Source: Amaricoccus sp. (GTDB lineage Bacteria; Pseudomonadota; Alphaproteobacteria; Rhodobacterales; Rhodobacteraceae). Taken from it: DNA of 64,000 nt. The notes under the pieces are model-generated. The model searched no databases. It saw only the letters and a list, made by a program, of their open reading frames with translations, and was not told the DNA's origin. The stretch covers positions 1 to 64,000 of the forward strand of contig NZ_JAGOMQ010000005.1 in assembly GCF_017993425.1 (NCBI RefSeq), given 5' to 3'. Positions within the stretch are counted from its first letter, which is position 1; each line of letters begins with the position of its first letter. Below are positions 25,334 through 34,097 of the stretch, in pieces. Both the position numbers and the translations under genes were made by a program.

Positions 25334-26182
25334 GTGACCCGACCCGTGCTGCTGACGCTCGGCCATGGCTACTCGGCGGCGGCCTTGGCCGCAAGCCTCG
25401 GGCCGGGCTGGCGCCGGATCGGGACCGTGCGCACGGCCGAGCGCGCCGCGGCGCTGCGGGCCGGGGGCGTGGAGCCGGTCGACTGGGCCGACGCGGCGGC
25501 GCTGGAGGCGGCGGTCGCCGCGGCGAGCCATGTGCTGGTCTCGACGCCGCCCGGGGACGACGGCGACCCGGCGCTGGCGCGACTCGGACCGGCCCTGCGG
25601 ACGCGGCGGCCGGAATGGGTGGGGTATCTGTCGACGACCGGGGTCTACGGCGACCGGCAGGGCGGCTGGGTCGACGAGGCGAGCCCGCTCGCGCCGGTCG
25701 GGACGCGCGGCCGCCGGCGCGTGGCGGCGGAGCAGGGCTGGGCGGCGACCGGGCTGCCGGTCGAGACCTTCCGGCTCGCCGGCATCTACGGGCCGGGGCG
25801 GAGCGCGCTCGACCGGCTGCGGACCGGGCGGGCGCAGCGGGTGGTCAAGCCCGGGCAGGTGTTCAGCCGCATCCATGTCGAGGACGTGGCGCAGGGGCTC
25901 AAGGCCTCGATGGCGCGGCCGCGGCCGGGCGCGGCCTGGAACCTCGCCGACGACGAGCCGGCCCCGCCGCAGGACGTCATCGCCTTCGCGGCCGGGCTGC
26001 TCGGGATCGAGCCGCCGCCCGAGGTGGCGTTCGAGGACGCCGGGCTCGGGCCGATGGCGCGGAGCTTCTGGGGCGAATCGAAGCGGGTCTGCAACCGCCG
26101 GCTGCGCACGGAGCTCGGGGTCGCGCTGCGCCATCCGGACTATCGCGCGGGCCTCCGGGCGATCCTCGCGGCCGGCGGGTGA
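25334..26182 (+). CDS. NAD(P)-dependent epimerase/dehydratase-family protein (YeeZ-like)
   Basis: The 282-residue protein starts at a GTG behind GAGGAGA. It opens with a nucleotide-binding segment that departs from strict GxxGxxG (LTLGHGYSAAALAASLG). It has VGYLSTTGVYGDRQGGWVDE, with the catalytic-type Ser/Thr...Tyr region, and FRLAGIYGPGRSALDRL. These features fit atypical short-chain dehydrogenases of the YeeZ type, found beside many alphaproteobacterial genes. The expected YxxxK is replaced by a GRRRVAAEQGW stretch, so activity is uncertain. The substrate is unknown. Confidence 0.75.
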   Translation: MTRPVLLTLGHGYSAAALAASLGPGWRRIGTVRTAERAAALRAGGVEPVDWADAAALEAAVAAASHVLVSTPPGDDGDPALARLGPALRTRRPEWVGYLSTTGVYGDRQGGWVDEASPLAPVGTRGRRRVAAEQGWAATGLPVETFRLAGIYGPGRSALDRLRTGRAQRVVKPGQVFSRIHVEDVAQGLKASMARPRPGAAWNLADDEPAPPQDVIAFAAGLLGIEPPPEVAFEDAGLGPMARSFWGESKRVCNRRLRTELGVALRHPDYRAGLRAILAAGG

Positions 26183-26313
26183 CGGGCGCCGACGCAACAG
26201 CCGACGGGAAATCCGCCGTTTCGCCTTTCTGCGCTGGTCATCCCCGGCGCAGGCGCCTAGACATTGGCCAAATCGGAGGAGCCGAAGCGCTCCGGGAACG
26301 TAGGCAGGGGCGC

Positions 26314-28524
26314 ATGGCAGGGCCGCGCGGCGGCGCAGGGGTTCCGACGCTGATGCTCGCGGCGGCGATGGCCGTGGCAGGCGCCGCGGGCGGGCAGGAG
26401 CGCGGGCCGGTGGTCGACCGGCCGAGCGTCAACCTCTACGGCATGACCGGCCTCATCGACATGCCGAGCGCGCAGGACCAGCCGGACGCGCAGGTCACGC
26501 TCAGCTACAGCTATTTCGGCGAGACGCAGCGGCGGAACTTCACCTTCCAGATCCTGCCGCGGATCGCCGGCGCGGTGCGCTATTCGACGATCGACAACTG
26601 GGGTCAGACGAACGAGGGGAACGGCGTCTACAACCCCAACTACGACCTCTTCGACCGCAGCTTCGACGTGCAGTTCACGCTGTGGCGCGAGGGCGACTGG
26701 CGCTGGTGGACGCCCGACGTCGCGCTCGGCTTCCGCGACTTCCTCGGCACCGGCGTCTATTCGAGCGAGTACCTCGTCGCCTCCAAGACGGTGCCGACGG
26801 CGAAGGCGGGCGAGTTCGTGCTGACGCTCGGCCTCGGCTGGGGGCGGCTCAGCCGGGTGAACGGGATCACCAACCCGTTCTGCGAGATGGCCTCGTCGAT
26901 GTGCGACCGCGACAACGACTTCGGCGAGGGCGGCAAGCTCAGCTGGGACACGTTCTTCGCCGGGCAGAACGTGGCGCTCTTCGGCGGCGCGGAGTGGCGG
27001 ACGCCGATCGACGGGCTGACCTTCAAGATCGAGTACTCCTCCGACGACTACAAGCGCGAGCAGAAGAGCCCGGCGAACACCTTCCACCCCGAAAACCAGA
27101 TCAACGTCGGGGCGGAATACACCATCCGCGAGGGCATCACCTTCGGCGCCTACTACATGTATGGCACGACGGTGGGCGTGAACCTGGCGCTGAGCGCCAA
27201 CCCGAAGCGGCCGCTGGTGCCGCCAGACCTCGGGACCGGGCCGCTCCCCGTCAACCCGACGCCGGCCGACGCGCCGGAGGGCACGGGCTGGGCGCGCAAT
27301 CCCGCCTCGATCGACAAGCTCGCCACCGCGCTGGCCGAGATCCTGAAGAACGAGGGGATGCAGCTCGAGGGCTTCTACGCCGATCCCGACGGGCGGGCGA
27401 TCGAGGTCGCCATCGACAACCTGCGCTTCCAGCAGAACCCCAAGGCCGTCGGCCGCACGGCGCGGGTGCTCCAGGCGGGGATGCCCGCCTCGGTGCAGAC
27501 CTTCCGCATTACGCCGATGGAGAACGGGCTCCGGACCACGACGATCACCATCGACCGGCGCGACTTCGAGCGCCAGGTCGACCGGCCGAACGCCGGCGAG
27601 GAGAGCTGGGAGAGCGCCGGGATCGCCGGCGCGACGCCCTCGCTGCCGGCCGGCGCGTGGTATCGCCCGGCCTATCCCGACTTCATCTGGAGCATCGTCC
27701 CGGCGCCGTTCCTGACGCTGCTGACGCCGGGCGATCCGATCCGCCTCGGGCTCAACATCGACTTCGAGACGCAGTTCATCCTGCGGCCGGGCCTGTCGAT
27801 CACCGCGAACATCAGCCAGCCGGCGCTGAACATCCCGGACGACCCCGGCCCGTCCGAGTCGAAGCTGCACCCGGTGCGCAGCGACTCGCCGCGCTACTAT
27901 TCGGATTACGTGCCGAAGCTGCCGCAGCTGAGCCTCGACTACCTCTTCAAGCTCAACGAGAACACCTATGCCCGCGCCTCGGCAGGCCTGCTCGAGCGCA
28001 TGTTCGGCGGCGTCGGCGGCGAGATCCTGTGGAAGCCGGTCGACCAGAGCTGGGGCGTCGGCGCCGACATCAACTGGGTGGCGCAGCGCGACTTCGACGA
28101 TCCGTTCGGCTTCGACTACTATGACTACAACGTGGTGACCGGGCACGCCTCGCTCTACTGGGACACCGGCTATTACGGGCTGGAGGCGCAGGTCGACGCC
28201 GGGCGCTACCTCGCGGGCGACTGGGGCGGCACGCTGACCGTGCAGCGGCGCTTCCCGAACGGCTGGGCGGTCGGCGGCTACTTCACGCTGACCGACGTCA
28301 CCGAGTCGGACTTCGGCGAGGGCAGCTTCGACAAGGGCGTGTTCGTCGAGGTGCCGTTCCGCTGGACGGTGCCGTTCGAGACCCGCTCGAACAACTCGAT
28401 CTCGCTCACCTCCGTGTCGCGCGACGGCGGCGCGCAGCTGCAGATCTCGAACGCGCTCTACCCGATCGTGCGCGACTTCGACCGCAACCGCCTCGGCCGC
28501 GCCTGGGGAGGGTTCTGGCAATGA
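26314..28524 (+). CDS. yjbH: YjbH-family exopolysaccharide outer-membrane protein
   Basis: The 736-residue protein has a signal peptide (~1-27). It shows the YjbH opening SVNLYGMTGLIDMPSA, then many alternating aromatic strands typical of an outer-membrane barrel (for example YSYFGETQRRNFTFQILP and ASLYWDTGYYGLEAQVDAG). YjbH and its relative GfcD belong to loci that make or export exopolysaccharide and group 4 capsule, and the exact step is unknown. The ATG at 26314 starts the signal peptide. The stop overlaps the yjbF start (ATGA), so translation of the pair is coupled. Confidence 0.88.
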   Translation: MAGPRGGAGVPTLMLAAAMAVAGAAGGQERGPVVDRPSVNLYGMTGLIDMPSAQDQPDAQVTLSYSYFGETQRRNFTFQILPRIAGAVRYSTIDNWGQTNEGNGVYNPNYDLFDRSFDVQFTLWREGDWRWWTPDVALGFRDFLGTGVYSSEYLVASKTVPTAKAGEFVLTLGLGWGRLSRVNGITNPFCEMASSMCDRDNDFGEGGKLSWDTFFAGQNVALFGGAEWRTPIDGLTFKIEYSSDDYKREQKSPANTFHPENQINVGAEYTIREGITFGAYYMYGTTVGVNLALSANPKRPLVPPDLGTGPLPVNPTPADAPEGTGWARNPASIDKLATALAEILKNEGMQLEGFYADPDGRAIEVAIDNLRFQQNPKAVGRTARVLQAGMPASVQTFRITPMENGLRTTTITIDRRDFERQVDRPNAGEESWESAGIAGATPSLPAGAWYRPAYPDFIWSIVPAPFLTLLTPGDPIRLGLNIDFETQFILRPGLSITANISQPALNIPDDPGPSESKLHPVRSDSPRYYSDYVPKLPQLSLDYLFKLNENTYARASAGLLERMFGGVGGEILWKPVDQSWGVGADINWVAQRDFDDPFGFDYYDYNVVTGHASLYWDTGYYGLEAQVDAGRYLAGDWGGTLTVQRRFPNGWAVGGYFTLTDVTESDFGEGSFDKGVFVEVPFRWTVPFETRSNNSISLTSVSRDGGAQLQISNALYPIVRDFDRNRLGRAWGGFWQ

Positions 28525-29207
28525 GGCGGCTGCTCGCCCCGGCTTTGCTGGCGCTGGTCGCCGCCTGCTCGAACGGGCAGTTCAATCCGATCGTCGACGC
28601 CGCGGTGGACGAGATCCTGCCCGGCGAGCGCGCGCCGGAGCAGGCGAAGCCGAAGACCCCGGTCACCCGCGCCGCGCTCACCCGCGCCGACGTGGCGGCG
28701 ATCCGGGTCGGCCTCCTGGACCACCCGAGCCGGACGCTGCTGTTCGCGGCGAGCGAGAACGGCGGCTATGTCACCTATTCCTCGGTGCTGCGGCAGAACT
28801 TCACGCTGAACGGCGCCTTCATCACCGGAGTGCGCGGGGTCGGCTGGGACCTGCTCTCGGCGGCGTCGAGCCGGCCCGATCCGCTGGTGAGCCCGATCCC
28901 GCCGGGGCGCTGGCCGGCCTCGGTGAAGCGGACCTACATCTTCCCGAACTTCACCCCGCAGGGGCGGGTCGAGGTCTACGACTGCCGCTTCGAGATGGGC
29001 GCCGTGCAGGAGATGGTCATCGTCGAGCAGCGCCACCGCGGCGTGCTGGTGACCGAGACCTGCACCGGCGACTACGGCAGCTTCGAGAACCTGCACTTCG
29101 CCGACGTGGGCTCCGGCCAGGTCTGGCGCAGCCTGCAATGGGTCGGGCCGCAGCAGGGGATCATCGACCTCGAGATCCTGGTGCCGTTCACCGGCCGCCG
29201 GAGCTGA
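28521..29207 (+). CDS. yjbF: YjbF/GfcB-family lipoprotein
   Basis: The 228-residue protein has a lipobox LVAAC (Cys16) and the YjbF-family core: YVTYSSVLRQNFTLNGAFIT, GVGWDLLSA and GRVEVYDCRF, then an EMGAVQEMVIVEQRHRGVLV strand pair. YjbF accompanies YjbH in exopolysaccharide loci. Its start lies within the yjbH stop. No yjbG (GfcC-like) gene is present, so this is a reduced two-gene version of the four-gene E. coli operon. A small secreted protein encoded convergently at 29456 may be the YjbE counterpart. Confidence 0.88.
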   Translation: MRRLLAPALLALVAACSNGQFNPIVDAAVDEILPGERAPEQAKPKTPVTRAALTRADVAAIRVGLLDHPSRTLLFAASENGGYVTYSSVLRQNFTLNGAFITGVRGVGWDLLSAASSRPDPLVSPIPPGRWPASVKRTYIFPNFTPQGRVEVYDCRFEMGAVQEMVIVEQRHRGVLVTETCTGDYGSFENLHFADVGSGQVWRSLQWVGPQQGIIDLEILVPFTGRRS

Positions 29208-29352
29208 CGGCGCCCGGGCCTGCGGGCCGGGAAGCACAAGCCTGACCTGAGGCGTGCCGCGGAATCACCGCCGGATCCCTGCGCCCTTCTCCCGGGAAGC
29301 GAATCGCCCGCCCCGCGAATCGCGCGATCCGAGCGGGGTCGGCGGAACGAGA

Positions 29353-29377
29353 AAAGGCGGCGCCCGGCGCCGCCTTT
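29353..29377. terminator. Bidirectional terminator
   Basis: AAAGGCGGCGCC (29353-29364) and GGCGCCGCCTTT (29366-29377) form a 12-bp inverted repeat with A-rich and T-rich ends, so it works as an intrinsic terminator on either strand. It lies between the convergent yjbF and small-protein genes. The remaining ~250 bp of this gap holds no supported gene. Confidence 0.75.
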
Positions 29378-29455
29378 CAGATCGCACCCTTGGGGCTTGC
29401 CGGCGCCCGTCACCGCGCGCCGGCATGGCCCGCCCGGGGGCGGGCCGTCCCGAAA

Positions 29456-29656
29456 TCAGGAGTCGTCGTTCGAGATCGCGTAGGCGACCGCGGCGAGGCC
29501 GATCACCGGGATCAGCCAGACAGCGTTGAAGCCGCCGACCGGCTCCGGCTCGGCCACGACGATCTCCTCCTCGGCGGGCGCCTCGAAGACGAGGGCGCCA
29601 GCGAACGCCTGGCCGGCCAGCAGGAGAGCCGCCGCAGTGCTGACGATAAGCTTCAT
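29456..29656 (-). CDS. Small secreted/membrane protein, possibly YjbE-like
   Basis: The 66-residue protein has a clear signal peptide (MKLIVSTAAALLLAGQAFAG) and a short acidic Pro-Glu linker. The C-terminal hydrophobic segment VWLIPVIGLAAVAYAISNDDS looks like a membrane anchor. A near-perfect ribosome-binding site, AGGAGGAAT, precedes the ATG. In enterobacteria the yjb operon begins with yjbE, a small secreted protein. Position beside yjbHF suggests a similar role, but the opposite strand and lack of sequence I can match keep this tentative. Confidence 0.65.
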   Translation of the reverse strand: MKLIVSTAAALLLAGQAFAGALVFEAPAEEEIVVAEPEPVGGFNAVWLIPVIGLAAVAYAISNDDS

Positions 29657-29734
29657 TCTTATTCCTCCTAAAGAGTGCGGGTCTGCGAAACTGCTAGCTC
29701 ACCCGGACCTGCGAGCGGACAAGCTAATGTCCGG

Positions 29735-29764
29735 AGATTAGCCGTCATCCCACCGCGCGATCAA
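29735..29764 (-). promoter_or_regulatory. Candidate promoter for the small secreted protein
   Basis: On the minus strand TTGATC (29764-29759) and TAATCT (29740-29735) are separated by 18 bp. A short hairpin GGACA...TGTCC (29717-29732) would lie in the leader, ahead of the strong ribosome-binding site. The match to the -10 consensus is only partial. Confidence 0.3.
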
Positions 29765-29803
29765 TCTATGAAATCGGGGGGGTGGAGTAAATCCTGAATG
29801 TTG

Positions 29804-30439
29804 TCAAATGAGCAACACCGGCGTCCCCACGTCCACGCGGTCGTACACCTCGAGGATGTGCTCGTTGAAGAGGCCGATGCAGCCGTTCGAGCTCTGCCGC
29901 CCGATCTTGCGGATGTCGTTGGTGCCGTGGATGCGGTAGGCCCCCGGGAAGCCGAGGTTGAGCGCCCGCACGCCGAGCGGATTGTCCGGCCCGGGGCCGA
30001 CGTAGCGCGGCAAATCGGGGTTGCGCGAGATCATCCCCTCGGTCGGCCGCCATTCGGGGTCGTGCCGCTTCAGCACCACCGTGGTGCGGCCGCGGCGGGT
30101 CATGTCGCCGGTCATCGGCACCGAGGTCGGGTAGATGCGATAGAAGCCGTCCGGCGCCCACAGATGCAGGACCCGGTCGTTGGTGTCGGCGAGAATCGCG
30201 CTGTTGTTGATGGAAGAGAAATAATCCTGCCAGTTGCGGCTGACCGAGCCCGACACGCGGCGCTGCAGCTTGGGCTTGTCGGCGCTGTCCGGCACGTACT
30301 GGTGCAGCGGATCGACGACGATCGTGTCGGTGAACACGCCCTCCTGGGCGAGCGCCGGTCCGCCGAAGGCGGCGCCGGCGGCCGCGCCGCCCGCGAGAAG
30401 CACGAAGCCGCGACGGTCCATGCTGAAAGGCTTCGACAT
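29804..30439 (-). CDS. L,D-transpeptidase (YkuD domain), Tat-type signal
   Basis: The 211-residue protein has an N-terminal SMDRRGFVLLAGGAAAGAAFGG that looks like a twin-arginine signal. It has a YkuD catalytic core with HGTND and the nucleophile motif SSNGCIGLFN (Cys near residue 190). Such enzymes form 3-3 cross-links in peptidoglycan or attach proteins to it in the periplasm. The upstream AGGAGTG supports the start at 30439. A second YkuD protein is encoded at 31404 and a CAP lipoprotein lies between them, so the three form a small cell-wall cluster. Confidence 0.88.
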   Translation of the reverse strand: MSKPFSMDRRGFVLLAGGAAAGAAFGGPALAQEGVFTDTIVVDPLHQYVPDSADKPKLQRRVSGSVSRNWQDYFSSINNSAILADTNDRVLHLWAPDGFYRIYPTSVPMTGDMTRRGRTTVVLKRHDPEWRPTEGMISRNPDLPRYVGPGPDNPLGVRALNLGFPGAYRIHGTNDIRKIGRQSSNGCIGLFNEHILEVYDRVDVGTPVLLI

Positions 30440-30551
30440 GCCGCACTCCTCAGAAATGTCCGGATCGGGGGCGAAGACTAGTGAAAGCCGCCCCGCGCCG
30501 CAACTCACGCTTCGGTCAGCGAATCGCCGCCGGCTCTCCCCCCGATTGCGT

Positions 30552-30580
30552 TTGAACGGGCGTCGGAAACCGGCTAGTCC
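30552..30580 (+). promoter_or_regulatory. Candidate promoter for the CAP lipoprotein gene
   Basis: TTGAAC (30552-30557) and TAGTCC (30575-30580) are separated by 17 bp, 33 bp before the ATG, in the divergent gap between the transpeptidase and CAP genes. The -35 is good and the -10 is weak. Confidence 0.3.
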
Positions 30581-30613
30581 TCGCGCTCGTAACAGGTTTT
30601 TTCCCGGATCTCC

Positions 30614-31093
30614 ATGCTCGCACGGATCGCTCTCGTCGCCCTCGCCCTCGCCGCCGCCTGCGCGCCGACTCAGCAGACGGGCGGAGTCCCCAGGCTCACC
30701 GCGGCCGACGCGGCCCCGATCCGCATCCGCCAGCTCGACGCCATCAACGCGGCGCGCGCGCAGGAGGGCCTCGCGCCGCTGCAGATCTCGGCCGAGCTCA
30801 ACGCCGCCGCCGAGACCCATGCCCGCGACATGTCGGTGCAGAAGCGCGCCTGGCATTTCGGCTCGGACCTGACCAGCTGGCGCGAGCGCGGCTTCCGCGC
30901 CGGCTACCAGGGCGAGGTGCTCGGCGAGAACCTCTACGAGGGCGCCGACAGCGACCTGACCGTGCTGAAGTACTGGCTGGACGTGCCCGACACCCGGCGG
31001 GTGATCATGAACCCGGCGGGACGCGGCTTCGGCCTCGGCTGGCACCAGGACCCGGGCGGCAAGCTCTGGTGGGTGATGCTCGTCGGCTCCTGA
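30614..31093 (+). CDS. CAP-domain lipoprotein
   Basis: The 159-residue protein has a lipobox LAAAC (Cys16) followed by a CAP/SCP-like domain. Visible family segments are LDAINAARAQEGLAPLQIS, LNAAAETHARDMSVQKRAWHFGSD, GENLYEGADSDLTVLKYWLD and a GRGFGLGWHQ strand. The conserved His/Glu pair of CAP proteins is present in THARD and GEN. Bacterial CAP proteins are extracytoplasmic and mostly of unknown activity. It sits between two L,D-transpeptidase genes, which suggests a role at the cell wall. Confidence 0.85.
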   Translation: MLARIALVALALAAACAPTQQTGGVPRLTAADAAPIRIRQLDAINAARAQEGLAPLQISAELNAAAETHARDMSVQKRAWHFGSDLTSWRERGFRAGYQGEVLGENLYEGADSDLTVLKYWLDVPDTRRVIMNPAGRGFGLGWHQDPGGKLWWVMLVGS

Positions 31094-31129
31094 TACCGGA
31101 CCCGTTCGCGTCGCCGGCATCGCGGCGCC

Positions 31130-31310
31130 CCTGCAAATTTCCCCGCGCGATTTGGCGAGTGACAAATCGCGCCGCGCCTGCCCGCCCGGGGCAGGCGCGC
31201 CGCGATTGCTGGTTCCGGGGCATCTGGATCCCGCTCGGACTTCGCTTCGGCGAAGTCCGACGGACCGGGCGAACGTCCACTGGACGTTCGCCCGGTCCGG
31301 GGACATAGAC
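31130..31310. repeat. Stack of four hairpins in a convergent gap
   Basis: The gap between the CAP and second transpeptidase genes holds no gene. It contains GCGCGATTTG / CAAATCGCGC, then GCGCCTGCC / GGCAGGCGC, then CGGACTTCGC-TTCG-GCGAAGTCCG, then a 19-bp perfect palindrome arm pair (31261-31279 with 31281-31299). The first hairpin has the same size and loop length as the opening hairpin of element A but a different sequence. The set may be a related but distinct repeat family. Confidence 0.65.
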
Positions 31311-31403
31311 CCGGCGCACGCGGGGCGTGCGCGGGAAATCGGCCGAAGCGACGTCACGGGCGGGCCGAAGGCAAGGCGCGCCGCAACGCCGGCCGGCCAG
31401 GCT

Positions 31404-31952
31404 TCAGGCGAGGATGGTGATCGGCGTCCCGAGCGGCGTCATCGCCCAGATCTCCTCGATCTCCTCGTTGGCGACGGCGATGCAGCCGGCGGTCCAGTCC
31501 TTCTTGCCCTTGGCGGCGCGAATCTCGCGCGGGCGCATCGGCTGGCCGTGGATGAAGATGTCGCCGCCGGGGCTGCGCCCGAGCGCCCGGGCGCGGGCGA
31601 CGTCATCGGCGTTCGGATAGCTGATGCCGATGCTGAGGAAATACTCGCTGCGCGGGTTGCGCCGGTCGATCCAGTAGAGGCCCTCGGGGGTGCGGCCGTC
31701 GCCGGAGGCGGTCTTCTTGCCCTCGGGCGTGAAGCCGAGCGCAATGCGGAACCGCTTCACCACCTCGCCCTTCTCGCGCAGCTCCAGCACCCGCAGCGAC
31801 TTCGAGACCACGATGTGGTCGGTGCGCGGCGCGACCGGCAGCGCGAAGGCCCGCGCGATCGCCGGCGTCGCGAGGCCCATGGCCCCGACTGCCATGCCCA
31901 GCGCCATGCGGCGACTCAGTCGGGCCTTCGTCCCTGTTCCAAGCTCGTTCAT
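31404..31952 (-). CDS. L,D-transpeptidase (YkuD domain), short form
   Basis: The 182-residue protein has a Tat-like or Sec signal (LSRRMALGMAVGAMGLATPAIA) and then a compact YkuD domain. It shows GLYWIDRRNPRSEYFLSIGI, the histidine in FIHGQPM, and the nucleophile in DWTAGCIAV. This is the ErfK/YbiS-type short form. A frame-compatible upstream extension to 32045 exists, but the ATG at 31952 puts the signal peptide at the N-terminus. It is convergent with the CAP gene across a hairpin-rich gap. Confidence 0.87.
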   Translation of the reverse strand: MNELGTGTKARLSRRMALGMAVGAMGLATPAIARAFALPVAPRTDHIVVSKSLRVLELREKGEVVKRFRIALGFTPEGKKTASGDGRTPEGLYWIDRRNPRSEYFLSIGISYPNADDVARARALGRSPGGDIFIHGQPMRPREIRAAKGKKDWTAGCIAVANEEIEEIWAMTPLGTPITILA

Positions 31953-32069
31953 CTGCCTGCCCACGTCTTCTGCCGGGTCCCTGCGGACCTCATCGTTAAA
32001 GCCTGATATCTTTACGGATAGTTCAGACGCAAGCGCTTGCGGCAAGCGGAATCTCGCCGCCCCCCACGC

Positions 32070-33233
32070 TCAGGCGGCGGATCCCGCCCCGGCTGTGGCG
32101 CGACGGACGCGCTCCGAGGCGCTCTTGAGCTGGCCGCAGGCGGCCATGATGTCCTCGCCGCGGGGGGTGCGCACCGGCGAGGCGTAGCCGGCGCGGTTGA
32201 CGATTCGGCCGAAAGCCTCGATGCGGTCGGGGTCCGACCGCTCGTAGGGCGCGCCCGGCCAGGGGTTGAACGGGATCAGGTTGATCTTCGCCGGGATGCC
32301 GGCGATCAGCTTCACCAGCCGCCGCGCGTCGGCGTCCGAATCGTTGACGCCCTTCAGCATGACGTACTCGAAGGTGATCCGCTCGGCGTTCGACAGCCGC
32401 GGATAGGCGCGGCAGGCGTCGAGCAGCGCGGCGATGTTCCACTTCCTGTTGATCGGCACCAGCGTGTCGCGCACCGCGTCGGTGGTGGCGTGGAACGAGA
32501 TGGCCAGCAGGCAGCCGATCTCCTCGCCGACGCGGGCGATCTCCGGCACGACGCCCGAGGTGGAGAGCGTGATGCGCCGGCGCGACAGCGCCAGCCCGGC
32601 GCCGTCCATGGCGATCCGCATCGCGTCGCGCACCGAATCGAAGTTGTAGAGCGGCTCGCCCATGCCCATCAGCACGACGTTGGAGACGAGGCGCTTCTCG
32701 ACCGGCGTGCGGCCCCAGTCGCCGAGATCGTCGCGGGCGACGAGGATCTGCGCGACGATCTCCTCGGCGGTCAGGTTGCGCACCAGCCGCTGGGTGCCGG
32801 TATGGCAGAAGGTGCAGGTCAGCGTGCAGCCGATCTGGCTCGACACGCAGAGCGTGCCGCGATCGGTCTCGGGGATGTAGACGGTCTCGATCTCGCCGCC
32901 GCCGGCGACGCGGATGAGGTACTTGCGGGTGCCGTCCGCCGAGACCTGCCGGGCGACGACCTCCGGGCGGGCGAGGGTGAACCGCTCGGCGAGGCGGGCG
33001 CGCAGGTCGCGGCCGAGGTTCGACATCGCCTCGAAGTCGCGGACGCCGCGCTGGTAGATCCAGGCCCAGACCTGCCCGGCGCGCATCGCCGCCTGCTCCG
33101 GGGCGACGCCCGCCTCGACGAGCGCCGCGGCCAGCGCCGGGCGGGCGAGACCGATCAGCGACCGCGGACCCTCGACCGCCGGCGCGCGGCGCGGCAAGGC
33201 GAGGGCTTCGGGGACGATCGGGGCGGCCTGCAT
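32070..33233 (-). CDS. rlmN: 23S rRNA (adenine2503-C2)-methyltransferase RlmN
   Basis: The 387-residue radical-SAM enzyme has cluster motif C136-x3-C140-x2-C143 ([12 protein letters not shown]). [10 protein letters not shown] and ISFHATTD follow, and a C-terminal methyl-accepting Cys sits in [10 protein letters not shown] near residue 366. It methylates A2503 of 23S rRNA and A37 of some tRNAs. The ATG at 33233 was preferred to an upstream TTG at 33290 because the family usually begins just before the ALPRRAP region. It is downstream of the IalB-family gene on the same strand. Confidence 0.95.
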   Translation of the reverse strand: MQAAPIVPEALALPRRAPAVEGPRSLIGLARPALAAALVEAGVAPEQAAMRAGQVWAWIYQRGVRDFEAMSNLGRDLRARLAERFTLARPEVVARQVSADGTRKYLIRVAGGGEIETVYIPETDRGTLCVSSQIGCTLTCTFCHTGTQRLVRNLTAEEIVAQILVARDDLGDWGRTPVEKRLVSNVVLMGMGEPLYNFDSVRDAMRIAMDGAGLALSRRRITLSTSGVVPEIARVGEEIGCLLAISFHATTDAVRDTLVPINRKWNIAALLDACRAYPRLSNAERITFEYVMLKGVNDSDADARRLVKLIAGIPAKINLIPFNPWPGAPYERSDPDRIEAFGRIVNRAGYASPVRTPRGEDIMAACGQLKSASERVRRATAGAGSAA

Positions 33234-33335
33234 GCGTGCGAATCCGGGCGGCTGCGCCGGTCGCGGCGCGCCTTCCACATAATCCCGCAAGGCCCGCGGC
33301 GCCAGTCCGCGCGCGCCGGGCTCAGCAGCCGTGGC

Positions 33336-33869
33336 CTACTTGCAGCGGCCGTCCGCCTCGTTGATCGCGGCGGTGAAGCCCGCGAGCGAGAACGTGTCGA
33401 CCGTCGTCGTGCCGCGCGAGGAGACCCCGGTGACCACCGCCGTCGAGCCGCGGCGCATCGCGCCGACGAGGCCGCTGTCGTCCTCGGCCGAGGGCCAGGC
33501 CCAGCCGCTGGCGTCGCCCGGGCCCGGGGTCAGGTTGAAGGTCTCGGAGCCGATCTTCACCTGCACCGGCGTGCCGGCGCGGAAGGGATAGCCGCCGGTG
33601 AAGCTCACCTCGTTCTTCACGCCCTCGCCGGGGTTGAAGCGCACGAAGAGGCGGATGTCGCCGCGGTTCACCTCGACGTTCTGCCCGTCGCGCTTGGCGG
33701 AGCTGCCGGTCGGCTGGGAGACGATGTAGCATTCCTTCGGCGCGCCCGTCTGGAACACCGTCCAGTCGTTATGGGCGGCGACGCGTTCGGCGGCCGCCTG
33801 CGCGAGCGCCGGGGAAGCGATGAGCGCGGCGAAAGTGAAGGCGAAGGCTTTCCACGTCACGGGGGGCAT
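33336..33869 (-). CDS. Invasion-associated locus B (IalB) family protein
   Basis: The 177-residue protein has a signal peptide (cut near ALAQA, ~24). The core has AAHNDWTVFQTGAPKECYIVSQP, in which the W and C are conserved, and QVKIGSETFNL, then a C-terminal VDTFSLAGFTAAINEADGRC. This fits the IalB family. IalB of Bartonella affects erythrocyte invasion, but free-living alphaproteobacteria carry homologues whose role is unknown, so no virulence function should be read into it. An AGGAG lies about 10 nt before the ATG. Confidence 0.85.
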   Translation of the reverse strand: MPPVTWKAFAFTFAALIASPALAQAAAERVAAHNDWTVFQTGAPKECYIVSQPTGSSAKRDGQNVEVNRGDIRLFVRFNPGEGVKNEVSFTGGYPFRAGTPVQVKIGSETFNLTPGPGDASGWAWPSAEDDSGLVGAMRRGSTAVVTGVSSRGTTTVDTFSLAGFTAAINEADGRCK

Positions 33870-34097
33870 GGGTCTGAACTCCTGCTCGTTCACTACCAGA
33901 CTCGCCCGCTGGCGACAGGGCATTGCCGACCCCGCCAGGCCTCGGGCTTGTTGTTGTCTTGAGGCCGACCACAATCTAGCGCGTCCCGGCCTCCGGTTTC
34001 CAGTCCCGAATGCAGGGAAGCGCGCAGGTATTTGACATGAACCCCGAGGAGCGGCGAAGTTGCGGGCGCGGCCCGCGCGGCGGAGGAGGCGAGGCTC

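Noticed and set aside
32070-33290. Longer rlmN using the TTG at 33290
   Set aside because: The TTG has no good ribosome-binding site and would add residues before the usual family start; the ATG at 33233 fits better.
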